Assembly (NCBI GenBank): GCA_963765785.1
Contig: CAVXXW010000001.1
Location: forward strand, 310,001-374,000
DNA from: AC-32 sp963765785
GTDB taxonomy: Bacteria; Actinomycetota; Thermoleophilia; Gaiellales; Gaiellaceae
Reading direction: 5' to 3'
DNA: 64,000 nucleotides
Shown here: in pieces, positions 51,317-60,193 of the stretch
Layout of the letters: every line of letters starts with the position of its first letter
How positions within the stretch are numbered: position 1 is the first letter of the stretch
The notes under the pieces: model-generated
The model's input: only the letters and a program-made list of their open reading frames with translations
Databases searched by the model: none
Told to the model about the DNA's origin: nothing
Made by a program: the position numbers and the translations under genes

Positions 51317-52054
51317 ATGGACGCGGGCCCAGACGCGCTCCACCCCCACGAAGCGCCGCTCGGGGCTTCCGTCGGCGACCCCGAGCTTGGCCCGATCAGC
51401 CCGGAGCTCGCGCTCGTCGATCCCGAGCTTGCGCGCCGCGCCCGGGAGCTGCTGCCCGAGCCGCGAGAGCGGCCGATGGCCCCGCGACCGCTACCAGAAG
51501 CTCCGGCTCCCGAGCCCGAGGCGCAGCCGGAGTTGCGGCGACGGCGCTGGCCTCGGACCATCGCGCTGGCGATCGTGATCTTCGTAGCCGGCGCGGCCTC
51601 CGGGACGCTCCTCGGAAACCACCAGACAGGATCGCCGTCGACGACGTTGGAGGTGCGCGCAGTTGGCCCGGCGACGACTCAGACCACGGCTAAGCGGCCC
51701 GCGTTGCGGCCGCCGAAGGTAGCGCGCACGAAGACGGTCGTCGCCGCGCCGGCCCAGCGGCGGCGGCACGCCCGGGTCGCCTGGGCCTCGAACGTCCTCG
51801 GCGTCGAGGCGACGGTGAGCCGTCACGGAGTCGCACTCCAGTGGCAGGCGCCCGCCGGCTCTGCGCGCGTGGTCGTGCTGCGAGCACGCGGAACGCGGTC
51901 GAGCGGCGTCGTCGTGTACCGTGGGCGCGCTGCGCGCTTCCGCGACGCCTCCCTCATCCGCTGCGCCGCCTACCGCTACACGATCGTCAACTACGATCGG
52001 CACGGCCACCGCTCGACCGGCGTGCCGACCTCGGTCGTGACCCGCTGCGCCTAG
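51317..52054 (+). CDS. Single-pass membrane protein with fibronectin-like outer domain
   Basis: A 245-residue protein of unknown function. A Pro/Glu-rich cytosolic part (about 1-72) precedes one membrane helix (about 79-97), a Thr/Lys-rich linker and a C-terminal beta domain (about 155-243: VTRHGVALQWQAPAGSARVV style strands, two Cys) resembling a fibronectin III fold. ATG at 51317 follows TAAGACT by 6 nt. It converges with the DUF2269-like pair. Confidence 0.6.
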   Translation: MDAGPDALHPHEAPLGASVGDPELGPISPELALVDPELARRARELLPEPRERPMAPRPLPEAPAPEPEAQPELRRRRWPRTIALAIVIFVAGAASGTLLGNHQTGSPSTTLEVRAVGPATTQTTAKRPALRPPKVARTKTVVAAPAQRRRHARVAWASNVLGVEATVSRHGVALQWQAPAGSARVVVLRARGTRSSGVVVYRGRAARFRDASLIRCAAYRYTIVNYDRHGHRSTGVPTSVVTRCA

Positions 52055-52482
52055 GGCTTGCCGGACATCGAGACCCACGCCACGCCGAGGGCGATCACGT
52101 AGAGCGCGGTCAGCACCGGCACGGCCAGCAGGATCCGCTGCCGCCGGACCGCGAGCAGGATCCCGACGACGATCAGCAGGATCGCGCCGGCGTCCGAGAC
52201 GAGGAACCCGACGCCGACCCAGCCGGGCTCGTTCCCGTTCGGAAACTCCTTGCCGTCGATCCACTGCGCTGCGGCGCGCATGACGATGTACGCCGGGATC
52301 ACGCCGAGCATGTACGTCCGCTGGGCGACGCGCGCGAGCAGCAGCTGGTGGTCGGCGATGCGGCGCGTCGCGAAGCCTGCGACGGCGACCACGCCGACCG
52401 TGCCGAACAGCACCGTCGCTCCGAGCACGTGCATGAAGAGCGGCAGGTTCCAGGCGTCGGGGCGGATCAGCGCCAGCATCAC
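52051..52482 (-). CDS. DUF2269-like four-helix membrane protein (second copy)
   Basis: A 143-residue protein with four predicted helices. FMHVLGATVLFGT in the first helix resembles the LHVTGAFL motif of its upstream neighbour, so the two genes look like paralogues. The His in the first helix is conserved between them. This fits the DUF2269 membrane family, function unknown. GTG start in a GTGA overlap with the upstream gene. Confidence 0.65.
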   Translation of the reverse strand: MMLALIRPDAWNLPLFMHVLGATVLFGTVGVVAVAGFATRRIADHQLLLARVAQRTYMLGVIPAYIVMRAAAQWIDGKEFPNGNEPGWVGVGFLVSDAGAILLIVVGILLAVRRQRILLAVPVLTALYVIALGVAWVSMSGKP

Positions 52483-52952
52483 GCGCCTGGCTTCCAGATC
52501 ATGAGCGCGAGGACGAGGACGAGCAGCAGGCCGCTCCCGTAGCTGAGCGCCAGCGAGATGGGGTCGCGCACGCGGGCGCGGAGCTCCGCGCTCGGCTCGT
52601 CGCCGGCAGCGGCGAGCTCGCGCGCGAGCTTGGCCGTCTTCTCGTCGCGCCGGCCGCCCAGCCCTCCGAGGGCGTTGGCGGCGATCAGCGTGACGATCGC
52701 GGCGACTACCCAGCCGTCGCCGTAGCCGTAGTCGGCCTCGTGCACGAGCCAGAGACCGAACACGAAGGCGAGCAGCGTCCCGATCGAGATCGCCACCACG
52801 GCGATCCGGATCAGGCCGAAGAGGAGCACGATGTCGCTCGGCCGGTCACGTCCGAGCGACATCAGGTTCAGCGACGCCGCGAACGCGCCTCCGCCGAGCA
52901 GCAGGAACGCGCCCGTGACGTGGAAGACGAGCAGCCACTGGTAGGTGCTCAC
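52479..52952 (-). CDS. DUF2269-like four-helix membrane protein
   Basis: A 157-residue protein with four predicted helices: LLVFHVTGAFLLLGGGAF first, then ALLIRIAV-type, WVVAAIVTLIAA and a C-terminal LLLVLVLALMIW, with a charged loop between the third and fourth. It matches the DUF2269 layout. The GTG start lies 7 nt after TAGGGT (52965-52960), which overlaps the -10 of the divergent histidine kinase. First gene of a two-gene unit with its paralogue. Confidence 0.65.
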   Translation of the reverse strand: MSTYQWLLVFHVTGAFLLLGGGAFAASLNLMSLGRDRPSDIVLLFGLIRIAVVAISIGTLLAFVFGLWLVHEADYGYGDGWVVAAIVTLIAANALGGLGGRRDEKTAKLARELAAAGDEPSAELRARVRDPISLALSYGSGLLLVLVLALMIWKPGA

Positions 52953-52975
52953 GGGGGCAACCCTACAATCGACGA

Positions 52976-54382
52976 ATGGACGACACGGCCCGCCATTTGC
53001 GCCTGCTGACCGAGACGATCGCCGCGGTCAATTCATCGCTCGACCTCGAGGAAGTGCTCTCGCTCGTCGCCCGAGAGGTCGCCGACGCACTGGGCGCCGA
53101 CGCCTGTTTCGTCTACCTCTACGACGAGCAGGCCGACGAGCTGATCCTGCGCGCGACGCTCGGCACGCGGGTCGAGGAGATGACCGGCCGGCCCCGGATG
53201 CGGCCGGGCGAAGGGATCACCGGCACCGCGGCTGCCTCACGCGAGCCCGTGATGATCGCGGCGCAGGCGCACCTCGACGAGCGCTTCAAGGCGTTCCCGA
53301 ACCTTCGCGAAGACGAGTACGAGTCGATCCTCGCCGTCCCGATCCTCGCGCGCGAGAAGCTCGAAGGCGCGCTGAACGTCCGCACGCGGGAGCCGCGCGA
53401 GTTCTCGGCGACGGAGATCGACCTGCTGGTCGCGATCGCGGCGCAGGTCGCACAGACAATCGAGCACGCGAAGCTGTACGCGCAGGCGCAGCGGCGCGTG
53501 GTCGAGCTCGAAGCGCTGGCGCGGATCTCCGAGGCGGTCTCCGAGTCGCTCTACCTGGAGGAATCGCTCGAGGGCATCGTCGAGGCGACGGTCGACGCGC
53601 TCGGAGCGACCGGCGCTGCGATCGTCCTCGAGGATGGCGAGGTCGTCTGGCCGGAAGGGCGCGCCGGCAAGCACGCCGTGCGGGTGCCGCTGCGCTGGAA
53701 GGGGCGGCAGGTCGGCGAGTTGGTCTGCGACCGCGACGCGCCGTTCACCGCCGACGACCGGGCGCTACTGGGCTCGATCGCCAGCCACGCGGCGGTCGCG
53801 CTCGAGCACGGGCGCGCGGTGATGCGCGGCGTGCTGGCGCAAGAGATCCACCACCGGGTCAAGAACAACCTGCAGACGGTGGCCTCCCTGCTTCGGCTGC
53901 AGGCACGGGCCGACGACGTCGACGCGCACAAGGCGCTCGAGGACTCGGTCAACAGGATCCTCGCGATCGCGGCCGTCCACGAGGTGCTGACGGAGCGGCG
54001 CGACGACGACGTCGAGCTGGACGAGCTGCTCGACCGGCTGCGCGCGATGCTGGTGCAGGGGCTCGGCGCGGCGAAGTCGATCGAGTCGTCGCTGGAGCCG
54101 GTCGCGCTCGCCGGCAACCAAGCGACCGCGCTCGCGCTCGTGTTCTCGGAGCTGTTGCAGAACGCGCTCGAGCACGGCGGGAACTCGGTGCGCGTGGAGC
54201 TGGCCCGGCGTGAGGGCGACATCGTGCTGGCGATCGCGGACGACGGGGTGGGGGTCGACGGCGAGCCGGTCTCCGGGACAGGCCTGTCGATCGTGAGGGC
54301 GCTGGTGCGCGACGAGCTGGGCGGGACGCTCGCGCTGGAGTCGAGCGACGGCCTGCGTGCGGAGGTCGTCTTCCCGGCCTGA
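52976..54382 (+). CDS. GAF-domain sensor histidine kinase (HisKA_2 type)
   Basis: A 468-residue soluble kinase. An N-terminal GAF domain (about 20-165) and a second GAF-like region (about 185-280) lead to the HisKA_2 box EIHHRVKNNLQTVASLLRLQ with His292/His293, then an HATPase domain (NALEHGG, DDGVGVDG, GTGLSIVRALV). This architecture normally pairs with ANTAR response regulators, one of which is encoded 1.2 kb downstream. The ATG lies 6 nt after TACAAT (52964-52969), a clear leaderless arrangement. Confidence 0.9.
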   Translation: MDDTARHLRLLTETIAAVNSSLDLEEVLSLVAREVADALGADACFVYLYDEQADELILRATLGTRVEEMTGRPRMRPGEGITGTAAASREPVMIAAQAHLDERFKAFPNLREDEYESILAVPILAREKLEGALNVRTREPREFSATEIDLLVAIAAQVAQTIEHAKLYAQAQRRVVELEALARISEAVSESLYLEESLEGIVEATVDALGATGAAIVLEDGEVVWPEGRAGKHAVRVPLRWKGRQVGELVCDRDAPFTADDRALLGSIASHAAVALEHGRAVMRGVLAQEIHHRVKNNLQTVASLLRLQARADDVDAHKALEDSVNRILAIAAVHEVLTERRDDDVELDELLDRLRAMLVQGLGAAKSIESSLEPVALAGNQATALALVFSELLQNALEHGGNSVRVELARREGDIVLAIADDGVGVDGEPVSGTGLSIVRALVRDELGGTLALESSDGLRAEVVFPA

Positions 54383-54427
54383 ACGACGCTGTGGACGAGT
54401 CGTCGCGAAAGCGGCACGTCGGCGCGA

Positions 54428-54541
54428 CGGACACGTCACATGTTCGGCGGTATGCTCGCAGCGGGCGGCGGGTGGACCTCTCTTCCCCGCCCGGGTGGGG
54501 CCGCGCGCGTGAACATCTACGGCGCGGCGCCCCGATTCGGG
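54428..54541 (+). promoter_or_regulatory. Orphan promoter and GC-rich structured stretch
   Basis: CGGACA (54428-54433), 17 nt, TATGCT (54451-54456) is a plausible promoter facing the 3' end of the methyltransferase gene. The next 60 nt fold: GGCGGG with CCCGCC, and GCGGC with GCCGC. No gene of the same direction follows before the VOC remnant. It may drive a small RNA or antisense transcript, or be chance. Confidence 0.3.
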
Positions 54542-55183
54542 CTAGCGGCGCTCGAAGACCGCCACGCGCCAGATGCGGCCGGCAGGCTCGTGCAGCACGG
54601 TCGTCAGGCCGGCGCGCTCGGCCGAGCGCTCGACGATCTCCGGCGGGTGGATGTACGTCTCGATCCCGCCGACCAGCCGGAAGAACACGTTGCCCACGCG
54701 CGCTGCCCAGCGGAGCCACCACGTATTACGCGGAAAGCTCAGGGCCAGCAGTCGGCGCGCCCGCTCGCCTGCGGCGCCGACCAGGCGCTCCGGGTCGGGG
54801 TAGCAGCACACGACCCGGTGCATCACCACGACGTCCGCTTCGCCCACGAGCGAGGCCTGCTCGACGAAGTCGCCGTGCCGCCGGTCGATCCGCTCCTCAG
54901 CGCCCGCCTCCCGCGCGAGCTCGACAGCCTCGTCGTCGTAGCCGTGCGAGAGCTCGACCACCGTCGCGTGGACGGCGCCGCGCTTCAGCAGCTCGAGGTC
55001 GATCGCGCCGACCCCGCCGCCCGGTTCTAGGACTGTCGCGCCCTCGACCCCGCGGGCGTCGACCTCGTCCACGAGCCGCTGCGCCGTCCCGTCCAGTCCG
55101 CGCCGGCGGTAGCGCCTCGCGTCCCGCCGCGCCACGCGCGCGCCGAAGAACCGCTCGTACCCGCGCGCGCAGCAGCTGCTCAC
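54542..55183 (-). CDS. SAM-dependent methyltransferase (BchM/UbiG-like)
   Basis: A 213-residue class I methyltransferase. The SAM motif is VLEPGGGVGAIDLEL (about 50-64), then VVELSHGYDDEAVELA, HGDFVEQA and the motif DVVVMHRVVCCYPD. The HRVVCCYPD segment recalls Mg-protoporphyrin methyltransferase-like proteins, but no tetrapyrrole context exists here. The GTG lies exactly 6 nt after TAGACT (55195-55190). Standalone on the minus strand. Confidence 0.82.
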   Translation of the reverse strand: MSSCCARGYERFFGARVARRDARRYRRRGLDGTAQRLVDEVDARGVEGATVLEPGGGVGAIDLELLKRGAVHATVVELSHGYDDEAVELAREAGAEERIDRRHGDFVEQASLVGEADVVVMHRVVCCYPDPERLVGAAGERARRLLALSFPRNTWWLRWAARVGNVFFRLVGGIETYIHPPEIVERSAERAGLTTVLHEPAGRIWRVAVFERR

Positions 55184-55287
55184 GCGGCGAGTCTACGACG
55201 CGAGGATCCGCTGCAAGCGTGGTGCGGCCGGCGTCGGCGCGTACACCGCGGTCGGCGGATACGTCTCCTCGACCCGCCGGTCGGCCG

Positions 55288-55476
55288 AAGGTCGGCGGCA
55301 CGACGCCCGTCTTCGGCGTCCGCGACCTCGCGGCTGCACGGTCGCACCTCGAGTCGAACGGCGTCCGCTTCGACGGCGAAACCCAGGTGATTCCGGAGAT
55401 GGTCAAGCTCGCGACCTTCTACGACCCGGACGGGAATCCGCCGATGCTCGCTGAGAGCAACATGCCGCACACGTGA
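55288..55476 (+). pseudogene. VOC/glyoxalase-family C-terminal remnant
   Basis: From about 55291 an open frame without a start codon reads TTPVFGVRDLAAARSHLESNG, then VIPEMVKLATFYDPDGNPPMLAES, the second half of a vicinal-oxygen-chelate domain with the typical FxDPDGN turn. The first half is missing, replaced by unrelated sequence next to the methyltransferase start. A truncated relic. Confidence 0.65.
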
Positions 55477-55564
55477 GCGCGCCGCAGCCGGACGACGCCA
55501 GGATCTGACGGAGCGCCGTGGTGGTGACGTGGTTGACGCGCAAGGGCGCGCTTAGACTCGGCGC

Positions 55565-56137
55565 ATCCGCATCCTCGTAGCCGAAGACGAGACGATCATC
55601 CGCCTCGACCTGCGCGAGCTGCTCGAGCGCGCGGGGTTCGAGGTCTGCGCCGAGGCGAAGGACGGGCTCGAGGCGGTCGAGCTGGCCCGCTCCGAGCAGC
55701 CGGACCTCGCCGTGCTCGACGTGAAGATGCCGCGGCTCGACGGGATCGAGGCGGCGCGCAAGATCCTCGACGAGCGGCCGATCCCGATCGTGATGCTGAC
55801 GGCGTACGGGCAGGACGAGCTCGTCGCCCGCGCGGTGGAGGCCGGCGTCTTCGGCTACCTCGTCAAGCCGTTCCGGGAGCAGGACCTGCTGCCGGCGATC
55901 CAGACGGCCCAGGCCCGGCACGAAGAGCTGCTGGCGCTGCGGGAGCAGGCCGATTCGCTGGCCGAGGCGCTCGCCTCGCGGAAGGTGATCGAGCGCGCGA
56001 AGGGCCTGCTGATGGAGCGCGAGGGCCTGTCCGAGCACGAGGCGTTCGCACGCCTGCGCAAGGCGAGCCAGGTCTCCGGCCGGCCGATGAGCGTCGTCGC
56101 GGAGGCCGTCGTCGCGACCTTCGACAAGCAGGACTGA
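55565..56137 (+). CDS. ANTAR-domain response regulator with apparent ATC start
   Basis: A 190-residue regulator. The receiver domain (about 1-118) has AEDE, phospho-acceptor Asp52 in VLDVKMP, LTAY and the conserved Lys in LVKPF. A short coiled linker leads to an ANTAR RNA-binding domain (about 125-185: KVIERAKGLLMEREGLSEHEAFARLRKAS). ANTAR proteins prevent transcription termination by binding paired hairpins. No ATG, GTG or TTG precedes the conserved RILVAEDE. ATC at 55565 lies exactly 6 nt after TAGACT (55553-55558), as in other leaderless genes here. Likely partner of the GAF kinase. Confidence 0.88.
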   Translation: MRILVAEDETIIRLDLRELLERAGFEVCAEAKDGLEAVELARSEQPDLAVLDVKMPRLDGIEAARKILDERPIPIVMLTAYGQDELVARAVEAGVFGYLVKPFREQDLLPAIQTAQARHEELLALREQADSLAEALASRKVIERAKGLLMEREGLSEHEAFARLRKASQVSGRPMSVVAEAVVATFDKQD

Positions 56138-56157
56138 GCGATCGGCAGAATGCCGGG

Positions 56158-56976
56158 GTGGGTCCGCTCTCTTCACCCCGCCGCCGTCGGCGGCTGCTCC
56201 GGCTCGGGATCGTCGTCGGCATCCTCGTGCCGCTGATCGTCCTCGGCATCCACTTCTCACAGCCCGGCAATCCCGAGAACGCGACGGGGCCGAACATCAA
56301 CGTCCCCGGCTACAGCCAGCCGAAGAACGCGCCGTTCACCGCACGGCGGCGGCGCGAGATCGCGCCGGTCCTGCGGCAGTTCATCCTGACCGCGGTCGAT
56401 CGACAGAACGTCGGCAGCTCGTGGGACATCTCGGCCCCGAGCCTGCGTGAGGGCTTCAGCCGCAAACAATGGAACCGCGGCGACCTGCCCGTCGTCCCGT
56501 ACCCGGCGCTCGACAAGGGGCTCGGCACGGGCTACGTCGAGTACTCCTACACCGACGCGGTCGGGATGGAGGTGTACCTGTTCCCGAAGCCGGGCTCCGG
56601 GTACTCGGAGCTGACGGCCGACGTCGAGCTCGTGAAGGGCAAGGACGGCAAGTGGCTCGTCGACTACTGGATGCCGAAGAAGTTCCACGGCCCGCCCGCG
56701 CTGTCGGCGAGCGCGAAGGCCAAGGCGAAGGCGCAGGCCGCGAGGGCCCAGGCGGCCGCGAAGCGCTCGCGCAAGGAAACCCGCCAGCAGGCGAAGGCCG
56801 CCGCCGCGCCGCGGCCGCAGTCGGACGCGGCGTTCAACCAGTCGCAGCAGAGCAAGCTCTGGTGGCTCGTGCCACTCGGGATCGTGGCGGCGGTCGTGCT
56901 GATCCCGCTCGGCATGGCCGGGCGGGGCTGGTACCGCAACCGGCGCGAAGCGCGCCGGTACGCCACGCGGTCCTAG
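56158..56976 (+). CDS. Two-helix membrane protein of unknown function
   Basis: A 272-residue protein. A basic N-terminus and a membrane helix (about 15-33) are followed by an extracytoplasmic alpha/beta domain (about 60-180) with AVDRQNVGSSWDISAPSLREGF, GYVEYSY and a WLVDYWMP strand, resembling NTF2-like folds. A long Ala/Lys-rich segment and a second membrane helix (about 237-259) end in a basic tail. GTG start 20 nt after the ANTAR gene, so probably cotranscribed. Confidence 0.65.
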   Translation: MGPLSSPRRRRRLLRLGIVVGILVPLIVLGIHFSQPGNPENATGPNINVPGYSQPKNAPFTARRRREIAPVLRQFILTAVDRQNVGSSWDISAPSLREGFSRKQWNRGDLPVVPYPALDKGLGTGYVEYSYTDAVGMEVYLFPKPGSGYSELTADVELVKGKDGKWLVDYWMPKKFHGPPALSASAKAKAKAQAARAQAAAKRSRKETRQQAKAAAAPRPQSDAAFNQSQQSKLWWLVPLGIVAAVVLIPLGMAGRGWYRNRREARRYATRS

Positions 56977-58850
56977 GCCTGCGCCTCCTCGAAGAGCCGC
57001 TCCCAGCGGGAGATCAGGCCCTGTAGCTCCTCGCGGGCCTGCCGGTGCGCGGCGAGCGCGTCCACGTCGCCCCAGTCCGCGGCGAGCCGGCGCTCGAGCT
57101 CGGCGACGGCCTGCTCTTGCTGCGAGATACGGCCCTCGAGCTGCTCGAGCTCGCTCGGGCGCGGCGTGCGCTCACGCTTCGGCTTCTCCTTGTGCGGCCT
57201 CGGCGCCGCGGGCTCACGCGCGGGAGCAGGCTCTTCGCGTCGCTTCGCGTACTCGGCCCAGCCGCCGTCGAACGACTCCAGCCCTTCGGCGTCGATCGCG
57301 AGCAGTCGGTGCGCGACCGCGTCGAGCAGAGCGCGGTCGTGCGAGACGAGCAGCACCGTGCCGGGGAAGGCGTCGAGCGCGACCTCGAGCGACTCGCGGC
57401 TCTCCAGGTCGAGGTGGTTTGTCGGCTCGTCGAGCACGAGCAGGTTCGCGCCGGAGGCGACGACGAGCGCGAGCGCCAAGCGTCGCCGCTCCCCTCCCGA
57501 GAGCGCGGTCACCGGCTTCTCGTGGGCCTCCCAGCCCGAGAAGAGGAACTGCCCGAGCAGGTTCTGCGCCTGCGGCCGCGGCAACCCGGTCGTTCGCTGC
57601 GCGCAGTCGAGCACGCTGCCGCGCTCGTCCAGCTCGACCTCGTGCTGCGAGAAGTACGCCGGCACCACGCCGTGGCCGAGCCGGACGCGCCCGCTCACCT
57701 GCTCCCGCAATCCGAGCACCGTCTCGAGCAGCGTCGTCTTGCCCGAGCCGTTCGGCCCGACGAGGCCGACGTGCTCGCCGCGCTCGAGCGCGAACGTCGC
57801 ATCGTGCAGGAGCGGCTTGTCGCCGGCGGCGACGTCGAGGCCTTCCGCCTCGACCACGGTGCGCCCGCTGCGAGCCGGCTTGAGGAAGTCGAACCCGAGC
57901 GAGCGGCTCCGGCGCGTGAGCAGCTCGTGCTCGCCGCGCGCGGCACCGCGCTCGGACTCGAGCCGCTTGATCTGCGTCAGCTTGGCCTGCGCCTGCTTCG
58001 CCTTGCTCTTCTTGTAGCGGAAGCGCTCGACGAAGCGCTCCAGCCGCGCGATGTCGGTGCCGACGCGCTCGGCCGTCTTCGCCGCGTGCTGCGCCCGCGC
58101 TGCCTTCTCGAGTCGCCACACGTGCCAGGGCCCAGGGAAGAAAAGCGAGCGGCCTGCCTCGAGCTCGAGCACGCCGGTCGTGACCGCCTCGAGGAACCAG
58201 CGGTCGTGCGCGACGAGGATCACGGCGGCGTCGAGCGACTGCAGCTCCTGCTCGAGCCACTCGAGGTTCTCGACGTCGAGGTGGTTCGTCGGCTCATCGA
58301 GCAGCAGCAGGTCGGGATCCCCGGCGAGCGCGCGGGCGAGGGAGGCCCGCGTGATCTCGCCCCCGGAGAACGTCTCGAGCGGCCGGTCGAGGTCGCGTTC
58401 CGCGAAGCCGAGCCCGCGCAGCACCGCCGCGGCGCGGTCGCGCCACGTGTAGCCGCCGGCGTGCTCGAGCCGCGACTGCGCCTCGGCATAGCGCGTGAGG
58501 GTGGCCTGCGCGTGGTCGCCGCCTGCCATTGCCTCTTCGAGCCGCCGTAGCTCCTCCTCGGTCTCGACCAGGTCACGCGCGCCGGTGAGCGCGTACTCGC
58601 GCAGCGTCAGCCCGCGGTCGAGCGGCGGCCGCTGGTCGTGGAGCGCGATGCGGGTGCCCTTCGCGAAGGCGAGCTCGCCGCCGTGAATCTCGCTCTCGCC
58701 GACGAGCATCCGCAGCAGGGTCGTCTTGCCGGCGCCGTTCGGGCCGGACAGCGCGAGCCGCTGGCGCCGGTCCACGGTGAACGAGACGCCTTCGAAGAGC
58801 AGCGAGCCCGCGAGCTCCTTCCGTAGGTTGGAGGCCGTGACGATCGGCAT
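56973..58850 (-). CDS. ABC-F family ATPase
   Basis: A 625-residue soluble protein with two ABC domains in tandem. First domain: GPNGAGKTT, TFSGGEITRASLARAL and LLLLDEPTNHLD. Second domain: GPNGSGKTT, ALSGGERRRLALAL and LLVLDEPTNHLD. The linker between them (KSKAKQAQAKLTQI region) fits the P-site tRNA interaction motif, and a coiled coil ends the protein. ABC-F proteins act on ribosomes in translation or antibiotic resistance. ATG 6 nt after TACGCT, overlapping the divergent kinase start. Confidence 0.93.
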   Translation of the reverse strand: MPIVTASNLRKELAGSLLFEGVSFTVDRRQRLALSGPNGAGKTTLLRMLVGESEIHGGELAFAKGTRIALHDQRPPLDRGLTLREYALTGARDLVETEEELRRLEEAMAGGDHAQATLTRYAEAQSRLEHAGGYTWRDRAAAVLRGLGFAERDLDRPLETFSGGEITRASLARALAGDPDLLLLDEPTNHLDVENLEWLEQELQSLDAAVILVAHDRWFLEAVTTGVLELEAGRSLFFPGPWHVWRLEKAARAQHAAKTAERVGTDIARLERFVERFRYKKSKAKQAQAKLTQIKRLESERGAARGEHELLTRRSRSLGFDFLKPARSGRTVVEAEGLDVAAGDKPLLHDATFALERGEHVGLVGPNGSGKTTLLETVLGLREQVSGRVRLGHGVVPAYFSQHEVELDERGSVLDCAQRTTGLPRPQAQNLLGQFLFSGWEAHEKPVTALSGGERRRLALALVVASGANLLVLDEPTNHLDLESRESLEVALDAFPGTVLLVSHDRALLDAVAHRLLAIDAEGLESFDGGWAEYAKRREEPAPAREPAAPRPHKEKPKRERTPRPSELEQLEGRISQQEQAVAELERRLAADWGDVDALAAHRQAREELQGLISRWERLFEEAQA

Positions 58851-58861
58851 GCTCTAAGCGT

Positions 58862-60169
58862 ATGCGGGTGCTCGCGCTGGACGTCGGCAGCTCCTCGACG
58901 CGCGCCGGCGCGTATGACGAGCGTGGGCGGCAGGCCGCCGAGCCCGCGCGGAGGTCGTACACGTCACGGCACGGACAGCTCGACACGGATGAGCTGCTGC
59001 AGGCGGCGGAGGCGGTGCTCGCGGAGGCGGGCGACGCGGACGCCCTCGGGATTTCGTGCTTCTGGCACAGCCTGCTCCTGCTCGACCGGCACGAGCGGCC
59101 GCTGACGCCGGTGCTGCTCTGGCAGGACCAGCGCGCCACGCCGCAGGCCAAAGCGCTGGCGGCGCGGCTCGACGTCCGCGAAGTGCATGCTCGCACCGGC
59201 TGCACGTTCCACCCGAGCTTCTGGCCCGCCAAGCTCGAGTGGCTGCGTACGGAGGGCACGCTGGCGAACGCGCGGCGAGCGGTCTCGTTCGCCGACTACC
59301 TCTTCCTGCGGCTGACCGGCGAGCTTCGCACCTCGATATCGTCCGCCTCCGGCACCGGGCTCCTGAACCTCCACACGCACGGCTGGGACGCCGAGCTGCT
59401 CGGGGCGCTCGGGCTGGACGAGAAGCTGCTGCCGCCGATCTCCGACCAGCCAGCCGGGGCGATCTATCCGCCGCTCGGCGACGGTGCGTGCTCGAACCTC
59501 GGCGCCGGCTGCGTCACACCCGATCGTGCCGCTCTGAACATCGGCACCTCGGGCGCCCTCCGAGTCGTGCGCGAAGGCGAGCCCGAGCCGCGGGACGGAT
59601 TGTTCAGCTACTTCCTCGACGAGCGCCGCGTGCTCGAGGGCGGCGCGGTCTCCGACGGCGGCAATCTCTACGCCTGGGTCAAGCGGACGCTGCAGCTCGG
59701 CGCGCTGGAGCCGCGTGAGCCGGACGGCCACGGGCTGACGTTCCTGCCGCTCCTCGGCGGCGAGCGCAGCCTCGGCTGGGACGCTCGGGCGACGGGAGCC
59801 GTCGCCGGCCTCACGTTCGAGACCGATCCGGCCGACCTGCTGCAGGCCGGACTCGAGGGCGTCGCCTACCGCATCGCGGAGATCGCCGAGCGAATGCCCG
59901 GTGTGCGCGAGGTCGTCGCCACGGGCCGCGCACTCCTCGAGAGCGACTGGTGGATGCAGGTCTTCGCCGACGCGCTCGGCCTGCCGGTGACGGCTTCGGC
60001 CGCCGCGGAGGGGTCGGCGCGGGGCGCGGCCGTCTACGTGCTCGAGCGTCTGGGGGCAGAGCCGGAGCCGGCGCCGCTCGACGAGACCCGGGAACCCGAT
60101 CCGGCGCGACACGAGGTCTACGCCGCCGCTCGAGAAAGGCAGCAAGAGCTCTACCGCCTGCTGCGCTAG
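58862..60169 (+). CDS. FGGY-family carbohydrate kinase (gluconokinase-like)
   Basis: A 435-residue sugar kinase. It begins VLALDVGSSSTRAGAYD (phosphate loop 1). WQDQRAT, CTFHPSFWPAKLEWLR and the second-half LNIGTSGALR and GGAVSDGGN segments follow, and the C-terminal ATGRALLESDWWMQVFAD is typical. The HPSFWPAKLEWLR form is closest to gluconate or xylulose kinases of the family. Adjacent tkt, rpiB and tal support a role feeding the pentose phosphate pathway. Its ATG is only 11 nt from the ABC-F ATG. Confidence 0.82.
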   Translation: MRVLALDVGSSSTRAGAYDERGRQAAEPARRSYTSRHGQLDTDELLQAAEAVLAEAGDADALGISCFWHSLLLLDRHERPLTPVLLWQDQRATPQAKALAARLDVREVHARTGCTFHPSFWPAKLEWLRTEGTLANARRAVSFADYLFLRLTGELRTSISSASGTGLLNLHTHGWDAELLGALGLDEKLLPPISDQPAGAIYPPLGDGACSNLGAGCVTPDRAALNIGTSGALRVVREGEPEPRDGLFSYFLDERRVLEGGAVSDGGNLYAWVKRTLQLGALEPREPDGHGLTFLPLLGGERSLGWDARATGAVAGLTFETDPADLLQAGLEGVAYRIAEIAERMPGVREVVATGRALLESDWWMQVFADALGLPVTASAAAEGSARGAAVYVLERLGAEPEPAPLDETREPDPARHEVYAAARERQQELYRLLR

Positions 60170-60193
60170 GCCGAAGGTCGCATCGTTGCGCAC

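Noticed and set aside
54440..55030. Plus-strand open frame opposite the methyltransferase
   Set aside because: Arg/His/Asp-rich antisense translation; the minus-strand frame has SAM motifs and a well-placed -10.
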